Part shown: piece after piece, positions 16,938-24,730 of the stretch | How positions within the stretch are numbered: position 1 is the first letter of the stretch | Layout: every line of letters begins with the position of its first letter | Assembly: GCA_009930155.1 (NCBI GenBank) | Contig: RZYX01000008.1 | Span: forward strand, 1 to 41,453 | DNA: 41,453 bases | Direction of reading: 5' to 3' | DNA from: Clostridia bacterium | GTDB lineage: Bacteria; Bacillota_A; Clostridia; Oscillospirales; Acutalibacteraceae | Notes under the pieces: generated by a model | Told to the model about the DNA's origin: nothing | The model's database searches: none | What the model saw: only the letters and a program-made list of their open reading frames with translations | Program-made: the position numbers and the translations under genes

Positions 16938-16969
16938 TATTATGATTTCTCTATTTTAGTGAGGGTAAT

Positions 16970-17776
16970 ATGAAAGCAAATAAAACAAAAAACATTATAA
17001 ATTATTGTGGTATAACATTAATAATACTTGCAATTGTTCTATTTCTTATGACGCAAACTATTGATTTTGACGCTATTAAGGCTCCTAGTATTATTAGTAA
17101 GGACACAGACTTTAAACTTGAACTTGATGAACTTACAAAGATACAAGAAGGATATATTGTATTTAAGGGTCGAATGATTGAACTTGAAGAATCTATTGCA
17201 CGCTTTGGAAATGTTGGGTATATGATTTTTATTATATTACTCTTATTCTCTCTAAAAAGTGTTGTAGCACTAGTTCCTATCTCTGCCACCTGTCTTTTAA
17301 GCGGTGTTTTATTCCCTTTTCATCTAGCACTTATAGTAAATTTTGTTGGAATTTCTATTTTAATGTCAATAAAATACCTCTGGGGTAAAAAACTCGGCGG
17401 TGGTAACATCTCAAAAATAGTTAAAAGATACCCTACCATTTTAGAAATTTTTGAGCACAACGGTTCTGGTAACCCTTGGGTTTTATTCGTGTTCAGGCTT
17501 GTTCCAAGCTTTCCTGTAAATTCTATAAGCCAGTTATACGGAAGCATGAACTTCAATTTTAGAAATTACTTACTAATCTCTATTGCAGGTTTTTCTTTAA
17601 AACTCATTTCATTTACAATAATTGGTAGCAATGTTTATGACCCACTTTCCTCTGCTTTTATTGTTCCTATAATAATTATTTTGTTTGTTTCTGGAACTTC
17701 TATGCTTCTTGTAAATGGTATAATTTCAATTACAACAAAATCCACATCCAATAAATACAAAAAAGCGAAAAAATAA
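16970..17776 (+). CDS. TVP38/TMEM64 (VTT/DedA-like) family membrane protein
   Basis: A 268-residue protein with a TM helix at about 12-28, an external ~45-residue stretch, then a cluster of hydrophobic segments from ~68 to the C-terminus. The VTT-domain hallmark is visible: FVFRLVPSFPVNSISQLYGSM at about 180-200, with the re-entrant Arg/Pro signature, plus ATCLLSGVLFPF at about 105-116. Family members are membrane proteins linked to lipid handling; the substrate here is unknown. The C-terminus is highly basic (KKAKK). It has its own strong promoter. Confidence 0.85.
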   Translation: MKANKTKNIINYCGITLIILAIVLFLMTQTIDFDAIKAPSIISKDTDFKLELDELTKIQEGYIVFKGRMIELEESIARFGNVGYMIFIILLLFSLKSVVALVPISATCLLSGVLFPFHLALIVNFVGISILMSIKYLWGKKLGGGNISKIVKRYPTILEIFEHNGSGNPWVLFVFRLVPSFPVNSISQLYGSMNFNFRNYLLISIAGFSLKLISFTIIGSNVYDPLSSAFIVPIIIILFVSGTSMLLVNGIISITTKSTSNKYKKAKK

Positions 17777-17801
17777 AAAGCGAAAAAAAGTCGAAAGACT
17801 A

Positions 17802-17830
17802 TTGATTTTTAAACTAATATTAGCTATAAT
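17802..17830 (+). promoter_or_regulatory. Predicted tRNA-Ser promoter
   Basis: TTGATT (17802-17807), 17-nt spacer, TATAAT (17825-17830). The spacer contains the perfect palindrome CTAATATTAG (17814-17823), and GACTATT/AATAGTC flank the whole promoter (17797-17834). Confidence 0.65.
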
Positions 17831-17873
17831 AGTCGAGCACATTAAGAATATTTATTTTGATATGTGCTTATAT

Positions 17874-17966
17874 GGAGAGTTGTCCGAGCTGGTCGAAGGA
17901 GCACGATTGGAAATCGTGTAAGCTGTGAAAACGGCTTCGAGGGTTCGAATCCCTCACTCTCCGCCA
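17874..17966 (+). tRNA. tRNA-Ser (anticodon GGA), CCA encoded
   Basis: The acceptor stem GGAGAGT (17874-17880) pairs with ACTCTCC (17956-17962), followed by discriminator G and CCA. The anticodon loop TTGGAAA in stem CACGA/TCGTG gives GGA, reading UCC/UCU. The long variable arm (about AGCTGTGAAAACGGCTT) is the class II feature expected for serine. The T-arm GAGGGTTCGAATCCCTC is perfect. It stands alone, with its own promoter and terminator. Confidence 0.97.
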
Positions 17967-17968
17967 TT

Positions 17969-18012
17969 AAGCCTTACAAATGCTATGAAATAAGCATTTG
18001 TAAGGCTTTTTT
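17969..18012 (+). terminator. Rho-independent terminator after tRNA-Ser
   Basis: A 16-bp stem (AAGCCTTACAAATGCT with its complement), 8-nt loop and a T run, starting 3 nt after the tRNA CCA. Confidence 0.9.
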
Positions 18013-18134
18013 ATATCTATTTTCATTTTCATTATATATAAACCGTTGGACTTTTTGAAACTCAAAAACACTCTTTGGAACAATAGTTGTCGTCAAAAGT
18101 GTCGTAAAAACATTTATTTACTTCACTTGAAAAC

Positions 18135-18177
18135 AAAAAAATCGAGTAAGAATTGCTAATGCAAAACTCCCCCGATA
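18135..18177 (-). terminator. Terminator of the HD-GYP gene
   Basis: Minus strand ATCG...GAGT...TGC-atta-GCA...ACTCGAT followed by seven T residues. The stem has bulges but ends in a clear T tract, 27 nt after the stop at 18204. Confidence 0.6.
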
Positions 18178-18203
18178 AATTTATATTATTCTGTTTTTAA
18201 TAT

Positions 18204-18905
18204 TTACTTATTATCATACAAATTCCCTACTATATTTCCCCAATTGTTTAAAAACACATCAACAAGCTCTGGCTGATACATAACGCTCTTACCATTTATC
18301 AGCTCAGTTTTACATACATCCATAGACAATGCTTCTCTATAAACTCTTGTACTCATCATTGCATCTACAGAATCACAAATTGCAATTATTCTCGCATTAT
18401 ATGGTATCTCCACACCTTTTAGACCGTCTGGGTATCCTGTCCCATTCCACCTTTCATGATGAGAACGAACTCCCTGTGCAACATGCAATAGCTTGCCCGC
18501 CTTTAGCAAAACTTCTTCTCCAATAACTGTATGTCTTTTCATCTCTTCCCATTCTTCTTCATCCAGTTTACCTGCTTTATTTAGCGTTGCATCTGAAATT
18601 CCAATTTTGCCAATATCATGAACCGTTGCTGTAACTTCAATTATTTGAATTTGCCATGGCATTAAATTTAATACCCTGCAAAATCGTTCACACATTATTG
18701 AAACCCGTTCCGAGTGATGACAAGTATATTTATCTCTAGCCTCAAGTATTGCTATAATTGCAACAAAAGCATTTCTATATATTAATAACTGTGCATTCTC
18801 CTTAAAATTATTTGAGCCTTCCTTTGGGAACGGCAAAAAACCCACCGAGGGAATCATCTCAGCAAGCATATTTTTTTGATGCTTTATATACTCTTGTGTA
18901 TTCAT
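18204..18905 (-). CDS. HD-GYP domain protein, putative cyclic-di-GMP phosphodiesterase
   Basis: A 233-residue soluble protein. The HD-GYP domain fills residues ~45-225: HHSERV at 63-68, HDIGKIG at 96-102, and the signature SHHERWNGTGYPDGL at 148-162 with intact GYP. The full set of metal-binding His/Asp suggests an active cyclic dinucleotide phosphodiesterase. There is no receiver, PAS or membrane part, only a ~40-residue N-terminal extension, so its input signal is unclear. The ATG at 18905 has AGGAG 6 nt or more upstream; earlier in-frame ATGs lack one. Confidence 0.9.
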   Translation of the reverse strand: MNTQEYIKHQKNMLAEMIPSVGFLPFPKEGSNNFKENAQLLIYRNAFVAIIAILEARDKYTCHHSERVSIMCERFCRVLNLMPWQIQIIEVTATVHDIGKIGISDATLNKAGKLDEEEWEEMKRHTVIGEEVLLKAGKLLHVAQGVRSHHERWNGTGYPDGLKGVEIPYNARIIAICDSVDAMMSTRVYREALSMDVCKTELINGKSVMYQPELVDVFLNNWGNIVGNLYDNK

Positions 18906-19065
18906 ATCCCTCTCCTTAAAGGTATAACGAATTTTCATAATTTTAGCTTTATATATAATATACATATTTTAAATATATTTTAACAAAAAACTATTGATAT
19001 GTAAATACAAATAGTTAGATATAATATAAATTTGTTTTTTTTAATAAAGTCTTAACTTTTTCGTA

Positions 19066-19094
19066 TTGACTTCTTAGAAATTAGAAGTTATAAT
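19066..19094 (+). promoter_or_regulatory. Promoter with internal operator palindrome for the gntR-ABC cassette
   Basis: TTGACT (19066-19071), 17-nt spacer, TATAAT (19089-19094). The inverted repeat ACTTCT (19069-19074) / AGAAGT (19083-19088) lies within it, overlapping the -35 box and filling the spacer. A repressor bound there would block RNA polymerase; the GntR product of the first gene is the obvious candidate. Confidence 0.72.
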
Positions 19095-19150
19095 CCAACT
19101 GTGATAGTACAGATGGCACACTTTTCATGTTTTTATTAAGGAGTGGTAAA

Positions 19151-19516
19151 ATGTTTGAAATTGATCAGAAAAGTAGAACACCTGTCTATATGCAAATTAA
19201 AGAGCAAATCATGCTTTTTATTCAGCTCGGCATACTAAATCCTAACGACCAACTGCCATCTATCCGTGAGCTTTCAAAACAGCTTAGCCTTAATGTTAAC
19301 ACAGTTAAACGAGCTTTTTCTGAGCTGGAAATTGAGGGAGTTATTTTTACAATGGTCGGTCGTGGATGTTTCGTGTCTGAGAATGCATTTTCGAACACAA
19401 AGATTAAAGAGGATGCATTGCGTGATTTACGGTATGTTATCAACTCTTCGATTGCAAAAGGCATATCAAAAAATGAAATTTTAGTTCTGCTTAATGAACT
19501 ATACAAGGAGGTTTAA
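19151..19516 (+). CDS. GntR family transcriptional regulator, YtrA subfamily
   Basis: A 121-residue short GntR protein: an N-terminal winged helix (TPVYMQIKEQIM ... LNPNDQLPSIRELSKQLSLNVNTVKRAFSELEIEG) with only a ~45-residue helical C-terminal dimerisation tail and no ligand domain, the YtrA pattern. Such regulators usually repress an adjacent ABC transporter operon. The start at 19151 has AAGGAG 7 nt upstream. The stop is 3 nt before the ATPase start. Confidence 0.93.
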   Translation: MFEIDQKSRTPVYMQIKEQIMLFIQLGILNPNDQLPSIRELSKQLSLNVNTVKRAFSELEIEGVIFTMVGRGCFVSENAFSNTKIKEDALRDLRYVINSSIAKGISKNEILVLLNELYKEV

Positions 19517-19519
19517 GGC

Positions 19520-20419
19520 TTGATTGAAGTAAAGAATGTTACTAAAAAATTTGGCGATTTTACAGCTATTCAAGATTTATCTTTTACTGTAGGTAAATCA
19601 TCTATCTATGGCCTTGTTGGCTACAACGGTGCAGGTAAAACCACATTGCTAAAAACTATTGCGGGAGTTTACAAAGCCACTGACGGTGAAATTTTAGTTG
19701 GCGGTGAAAACATCTATGAGAATGAAAAAATGAAAAAAAATATGTTTTTTGTTCCTGATGACCTTTATTTTAAACCGTATTCAACAATGAAAAAGATGGT
19801 ACAGTTCTATAAAGGATTTTATCCAAACTTTAGCGACGATACATTTAAAAAGCTTACCGAGGCCTTTGGTCTTGATCCTAGCAAGCATATAAACGGATTT
19901 TCTAAAGGAATGCAAAGGCAAGCTGAACTTATACTTGGAATGTCTACTCACCCTCAATATTTGTTGCTTGACGAATCTTTTGATGGACTTGACCCAGCAA
20001 AGCGTAACTTTTCAAGAAAACTTTTGCTTGAATATATGGCAGAAAAAGAAACTTCTATCATAATCTCATCACACAACCTACACGACCTTGCCGATTTATG
20101 CGACCATATTGGATTAATTAACGGGCAAAAAATTGTTTTGGACTGCTCTGTTAATGAAATGAGTGGAAGCCGTAGCAAGTTTAGAGTTGCATTTGACAAA
20201 GAGATGAATGTTGAGGACTTTAAAGAACTTAATTTCAAGCGTATTACACAAGATGGAAAACTTTTTTCACTTACATCTCTTGGAGATGCAGACGAGTTTG
20301 AAGAAAAGCTTCGTGCCATGTCTCCTGTTTTAATTGAACGCTTCTCACTCTCTCTTGAAGAGATATTTCTTGACGAAATGGAGGATGGTGACCATGACAT
20401 CACAGGCATCTTTAACTAA
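19520..20419 (+). CDS. ABC transporter ATP-binding protein (YtrB-like)
   Basis: A 299-residue ABC ATPase. Walker A GYNGAGKT is at 34-41, the divergent signature FSKGMQRQ at 127-134, Walker B LLLDE at 148-152 and the H-loop His at ~185. The signature lacks the usual SGG, as is common for exporter ATPases paired with ABC-2 type permeases. A TTG start is used, 9 nt after AAGGAGG; no ATG is available. Its 3' end overlaps the permease gene by 26 nt. Confidence 0.93.
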   Translation: MIEVKNVTKKFGDFTAIQDLSFTVGKSSIYGLVGYNGAGKTTLLKTIAGVYKATDGEILVGGENIYENEKMKKNMFFVPDDLYFKPYSTMKKMVQFYKGFYPNFSDDTFKKLTEAFGLDPSKHINGFSKGMQRQAELILGMSTHPQYLLLDESFDGLDPAKRNFSRKLLLEYMAEKETSIIISSHNLHDLADLCDHIGLINGQKIVLDCSVNEMSGSRSKFRVAFDKEMNVEDFKELNFKRITQDGKLFSLTSLGDADEFEEKLRAMSPVLIERFSLSLEEIFLDEMEDGDHDITGIFN

Positions 20420-22892
20420 AACAAAAAATAGCAGTCCATTTTGGACAAATTTCAAAAACAATTTTTTCGGCACTTGTGCCTTCCCTATAATGGTGTTATT
20501 TTTATTGGGGCTTATATATCCCGTAATGTCATTTACATCTTTTAAAAATATTTTAAAAGCTAATATTATAGAAAACCCAAACTATGAAATTGCAAATAAC
20601 TTTAAATATATTCTTACAGATGAATATTTTATTACTGGGTTTTCATCAGTCCTTCCCTTTGCACTTTTATTTGCTGGCGTTTTGCTTGGCGTTTCAAAGT
20701 TTAGATTCATGTCACGCAAAAACTCTGTTAATGTTTACTTTAGTCTTGGCATAACACGTACAAAGCTATTTGCTTCAACATACCTCGCTGGTGCTGTTCA
20801 GATGCTTTTAGCTGTATTTGTTCCAATGCTTATAGTTTTATTTATAAACATAGGATACATTGGATATTCAAAAGAATTGATGCTTTCTATTCTTGCTCTT
20901 TCTATTGGATATTTTGCAACAGTTCTATTTGGCTTCTCTGTTTCGTCAATAATAACAAGTGCTGTTGGTACTACAATAGAAGCAATACTTTACTCCTTAA
21001 TACTTGTTCTTCTCCCAAATATCGCTTTGGGATGCATAAGTGAGCTTATGACGCTATTCCTTTTGGGAAATGAATATTCTATACAAGGAATTACCGCATA
21101 CAATATATTAAATGTTAATATACATCCACTGTCTGAAAAATTTTGTTATCTTCTACCCAGTAATTTTATGTATGACACAATAAATTCTTATCATACTCTT
21201 ACTAATAAAAATGAACTTAATTTTGGAATATCATTATATAATACTGAGCAAACATTGAAATGGGCTACGCCTAAATTTGCTTGTCTAATAAACTGGGTTA
21301 TTGTATCTGCCGCTGGTCTTGGTGTTGGTATATTCACCATAAAAAAGCGCCGTGCAGAATCTGCTGGGTTTATGGGTTCAAACCGCTTTATTAACTTCAT
21401 AATAACATTTATAATTTGCTTTTCATCCTTCTGTGTTCTAACAACTATTTTTATAAGCTTCTTGCCACGCACAACATCTATTTTATTGGCTATGGTAGGA
21501 TTTATACTTGTTTATATGGTTATAGAGTTTATATTGACACGCAAATTTAAGCTGTTTATAAAAGGTCTTATAAAGCTTCCAATCCATGTGGGTATTGCAC
21601 TTGTTATTTACCTATTATTTGCTACAGGATTATTTGGATACAGCTCAAATACGCCTGAAATATCAGACATTAAAAAAGTTGATATTAGTATGCCTGCTGG
21701 TTCATCTCTTGGTTTTGCTTCATTAGATTACTCAAGTTACTGTGCAAATGTATCATTTAATAATATTAATGGTTATCTGGATTCAATCACAAGTGAAGAT
21801 GATTTTAAAACTGTTACAAAACTTCACAAACAGATTATAAAAGATGGAACGCTTAGTTATAACAAAAAAAGTCCTGCTAAATCTGAAAACGATGCAGTAC
21901 TTGGAAATATTTATATCAAATATACTCTTAAAGATGGAAAAACACTAACACGCTATTATGAAAATGTTAAAGTTTCTACTCTTACTAAATTACTTGAGCT
22001 TGAAGAAACTGATCGTTACAAAAACCTTTTAGAATCAGTCTTTACTAAGCCGATTTCAAAGAAAGACTCTCAAAAAATTTCAGATATTAAAAGAGTAATT
22101 CAAGGTGAACAAACAAATATTTATATGCTTTCCAATCACCTTGACATTAAATCTCCTTTAACACTTAATGAAACTCAGCGTGCAGAATTGCTTAACTGCA
22201 TTGCAAAAGATTTAAAAGCACAAACTGCAACAGATGCTAATATGCCAACTTCTCAAATGATTGGTGTTATTTCGTTTGTTAACAATAGTTATTATGACTA
22301 CTATTCAAATGAAAATGGGATGTCTTATAAAGATGAAATCATTAACCAAGAAGGTGCTGAGCAAGATTCCGCACTAGAACTTACAAAAGATATGCTAACA
22401 AATATATCAAATACAACATCTTCTTCACCCCAAAAATACTTTGTTTGCGTTACTCTAAACATGAAAAACACTATAAATTTCATTGAAGAAAACGCATTGC
22501 TAAAATATTTTGACAATGACACAAAAGTTGTTTCTGCCGAAATTATTAACAGTGACATTTATTACAACTTTAACTCGTGGTTACTAGAATATGATAACGG
22601 TAGCACACATCAATTTATAGGTGGAATAACTTCTAGTGAATTATTGGATCAAAACTGTGACAACGAAATCCCTGAATTTAAGCAGTCATATAAAACAAGC
22701 GATGCAAAAACAATTGCACAGCTTGAGCAAAATTCATATTACAGTTACTTTACTCCTATTAATAATGGATACTTTGTTCGATACACTCTTGATAACGGTG
22801 ACAAGATTGTTATGTTTATTCCAGAAAGCAAAGTTCCTAATAGTGTAAAGGACGGAGTTTCAAATATAATTTTAAAGAATGATATTCAATAA
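20394..22892 (+). CDS. ABC-2-like permease with large extracytoplasmic C-terminal domain
   Basis: An 832-residue protein. I count about nine hydrophobic segments in the first half (roughly 28-49, 84-103, 130-152, 163-190, 195-225, 295-315, 333-356, 360-381, 396-416). These are followed by ~415 polar residues without another membrane span. With a cytoplasmic N-terminus, nine spans place this second half outside the cell. The start at 20394 has GGAGG 9 nt upstream and overlaps the ATPase gene, implying coupling. I do not recognise the external domain; it contains many repeated Asp/Lys/Thr-rich strands and could sense or bind a cell-envelope ligand. Substrate unknown; antimicrobial peptide or envelope stress export would fit the YtrA-type context. 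Confidence 0.85.
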   Translation: MTSQASLTKTKNSSPFWTNFKNNFFGTCAFPIMVLFLLGLIYPVMSFTSFKNILKANIIENPNYEIANNFKYILTDEYFITGFSSVLPFALLFAGVLLGVSKFRFMSRKNSVNVYFSLGITRTKLFASTYLAGAVQMLLAVFVPMLIVLFINIGYIGYSKELMLSILALSIGYFATVLFGFSVSSIITSAVGTTIEAILYSLILVLLPNIALGCISELMTLFLLGNEYSIQGITAYNILNVNIHPLSEKFCYLLPSNFMYDTINSYHTLTNKNELNFGISLYNTEQTLKWATPKFACLINWVIVSAAGLGVGIFTIKKRRAESAGFMGSNRFINFIITFIICFSSFCVLTTIFISFLPRTTSILLAMVGFILVYMVIEFILTRKFKLFIKGLIKLPIHVGIALVIYLLFATGLFGYSSNTPEISDIKKVDISMPAGSSLGFASLDYSSYCANVSFNNINGYLDSITSEDDFKTVTKLHKQIIKDGTLSYNKKSPAKSENDAVLGNIYIKYTLKDGKTLTRYYENVKVSTLTKLLELEETDRYKNLLESVFTKPISKKDSQKISDIKRVIQGEQTNIYMLSNHLDIKSPLTLNETQRAELLNCIAKDLKAQTATDANMPTSQMIGVISFVNNSYYDYYSNENGMSYKDEIINQEGAEQDSALELTKDMLTNISNTTSSSPQKYFVCVTLNMKNTINFIEENALLKYFDNDTKVVSAEIINSDIYYNFNSWLLEYDNGSTHQFIGGITSSELLDQNCDNEIPEFKQSYKTSDAKTIAQLEQNSYYSYFTPINNGYFVRYTLDNGDKIVMFIPESKVPNSVKDGVSNIILKNDIQ

Positions 22893-22907
22893 CTAAAGCC
22901 CAAATTT

Positions 22908-22982
22908 ATAATTATTAAAAATTAAAAAGATAAAGAGGTTTCACTCAGCTTTTAGCTGTTTGAAGCCTCTCTTTGTTTTATT
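22908..22982 (+). terminator. Terminator, copy 1 of a 75-bp direct repeat
   Basis: Hairpin AGAGGTTTCA...CAGCT-ttt-AGCTG...TGAAGCCTCT with a downstream T-rich run, ending the ABC permease gene. The whole 75 bp recurs at 23826 with a single T/C difference, 918 bp further on. Confidence 0.88.
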
Positions 22983-23039
22983 GGATATTTTCCCTTAATA
23001 CAAATAAATTAATCGACAATATAATATAAATTTATTATA

Positions 23040-23068
23040 TTGTGTTTTATTTTTTGCTGTGATATAAT
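23040..23068 (+). promoter_or_regulatory. Predicted promoter of the first DUF975 gene
   Basis: TTGTGT (23040-23045), 17-nt spacer, TATAAT (23063-23068), with TGA before the -10. It has a positional counterpart 917 bp downstream. Confidence 0.68.
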
Positions 23069-23103
23069 GTCACTATTACTTTTATTTTGAAAGGATTTGT
23101 CGT

Positions 23104-23829
23104 ATGAATGTATTAAACAGACCCTCAATTAAATCTGAATCTCGAAGTTTTATATCAGTTGATAAACGCTGGCTATTAATTCTTTGGGCATCTTTAACTC
23201 CTACTTTTGTTCAACAAGTTATTGGTATCTTTATATTTCCTTTGCTATATTTACCAATGATGCCTATGACGATATTTATGGATGGAAGCGATTTATATTT
23301 CATTATAACTATTATAGTATACAGCTTACTAGTTATACTCATGATTATGGCTATAATTCCTTTTACCGTTGCGGTTTCAGGATATATGCTTAAATGTCTT
23401 CGTAACAATGAATTTTATTCAGAAAGTATTTTTCATATTGTAAAACCTAATTTTTGGAATTTTATAAGTACTGAAATAATCAAAAGCTTATTTCTTCTTT
23501 TATGGACAATGCTCTTAATTATTCCCGGTTACATAAAAGCATTTGCATATTCAATGACTGAATATATTATTTGTGATAATCCTAGTCTTTCATCTAAAGA
23601 AGCAATTAATCTTAGTAGTACAATTACAAAAGGTTATAAATGGGATTTGTTTGTTATGTATTTAAGCTTTATTCCTTGGTATTTACTTTCAATAATAACA
23701 CTCGGATTTGGTTATATATATGTTATTCCTTATGTTAGAATAACTGAAGCTATGTACTATGAAAATCTTAAAAAGAACGCAATAGAAACAGGCATTGCTA
23801 CACCTGAAGATTTCGGTATTAATGAATAA
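23104..23829 (+). CDS. DUF975 family membrane protein, copy 1
   Basis: A 241-residue integral membrane protein with several hydrophobic spans. The C-terminal half has the DUF975 features: LLIIPGYIKAFAYSMTEYI, CDNPSLSSKEAINLS, MYLSFIPWYLLSIITLGFG and ITEAMYYENL. The function of the family is unknown. Its stop codon lies inside the second copy of the 75-bp terminator repeat. AAAGGA is 8 nt upstream of the ATG. It is the closest relative of the next gene. Confidence 0.85.
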   Translation: MNVLNRPSIKSESRSFISVDKRWLLILWASLTPTFVQQVIGIFIFPLLYLPMMPMTIFMDGSDLYFIITIIVYSLLVILMIMAIIPFTVAVSGYMLKCLRNNEFYSESIFHIVKPNFWNFISTEIIKSLFLLLWTMLLIIPGYIKAFAYSMTEYIICDNPSLSSKEAINLSSTITKGYKWDLFVMYLSFIPWYLLSIITLGFGYIYVIPYVRITEAMYYENLKKNAIETGIATPEDFGINE

Positions 23830-23900
23830 TTATTAAAAACTAAAAAGATAAAGAGGTTTCACTCAGCTTTTAGCTGTTTGAAGCCTCTCTTTGTTTTATT
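23826..23900 (+). terminator. Terminator, copy 2 of the 75-bp direct repeat
   Basis: Identical to copy 1 at 74 of 75 positions (C instead of T in the A-rich 5' part). It overlaps the end of DUF975 copy 1 and separates it from copy 2. Confidence 0.88.
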
Positions 23901-23956
23901 AATTATATTTTACTATGTTGTGAGTAAAATAAGGCGAAATAGCAATATTAATGGTA

Positions 23957-23985
23957 TTGTATTTCATGTCATATCATGATAAAAT
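23957..23985 (+). promoter_or_regulatory. Predicted promoter of the second DUF975 gene (and purL)
   Basis: TTGTAT (23957-23962), 17-nt spacer, TAAAAT (23980-23985), with TGA extended -10. No terminator separates copy 2 from purL, so this may also be the purL promoter. Confidence 0.65.
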
Positions 23986-24020
23986 ATTCTCATTGTTTTT
24001 TTATTGAAAGGATTTACCAT

Positions 24021-24707
24021 ATGAATGTATTAAATAGACCTAATATAAAATTTGAAGCGCGTAATTTTATATCAATTGACAGACGCTGGTTTAAAATATT
24101 CTTGGCTGGTATTGTTCCAATTTTAGTAGACTTATGTAATTCCTCTATTAATTATTATAGTAAATCAGATTATTATTCTTCCAACCCTCTTTTTAATAAT
24201 TTTTCACGACTTATAGCTCTTGCATATATTCTAATATTTCCAATTACTATTTCACTTTGTGGTTATAGACTCAATTGCCTTCGCAACAACGAATTTAATT
24301 CAAAATATGTTTATTCTACAGCAGGCTCTAACTACACAAAGTTTTTAATGACTGAATTTATTCGTGGTATTATAATTTTTTTATATTCACTTCTTTTAAT
24401 TATTCCTGGTATCATAAAATTAATAGCCTATTCTATGACTGGTTTTATCATTTGCGACAATCCCAATCTTAGTTCAAAAGATGCAATTGATTTAAGCAAT
24501 AGAATTACATATGGTTTTAAAAAAGATATATTTTTTATGTATTTAAGCTTTATTCCGTGGTTTTTTATTGTAGGAGTAACATTTGGTCTAGCTTCTTTAT
24601 ATGTTAAACCCTATTTTGGAATTACGGAAGCTATGTTCTATGAAAACATTAAAAAGCACGCAATTGAAACGGGTGTCGCTTCACCCAATGAGTTTGGTAT
24701 TTATTGA
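24021..24707 (+). CDS. DUF975 family membrane protein, copy 2
   Basis: A 228-residue paralogue of the preceding gene. The first ~20 residues (MNVLNRP...) and the C-terminal ~100 residues are clearly alike (CDNPNLSSKDAIDLS, MYLSFIPW, ITEAMFYENIKKHAIETG), while the middle, residues ~25-85, has diverged in sequence and length. The start at 24021 has AAGGA 8 nt upstream; an upstream ATG at 23976 lies within the promoter. It is followed 23 nt later by purL without a terminator. Confidence 0.85.
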   Translation: MNVLNRPNIKFEARNFISIDRRWFKIFLAGIVPILVDLCNSSINYYSKSDYYSSNPLFNNFSRLIALAYILIFPITISLCGYRLNCLRNNEFNSKYVYSTAGSNYTKFLMTEFIRGIIIFLYSLLLIIPGIIKLIAYSMTGFIICDNPNLSSKDAIDLSNRITYGFKKDIFFMYLSFIPWFFIVGVTFGLASLYVKPYFGITEAMFYENIKKHAIETGVASPNEFGIY

Positions 24708-24730
24708 GTTTTATGATAGGAGTTGTACCC

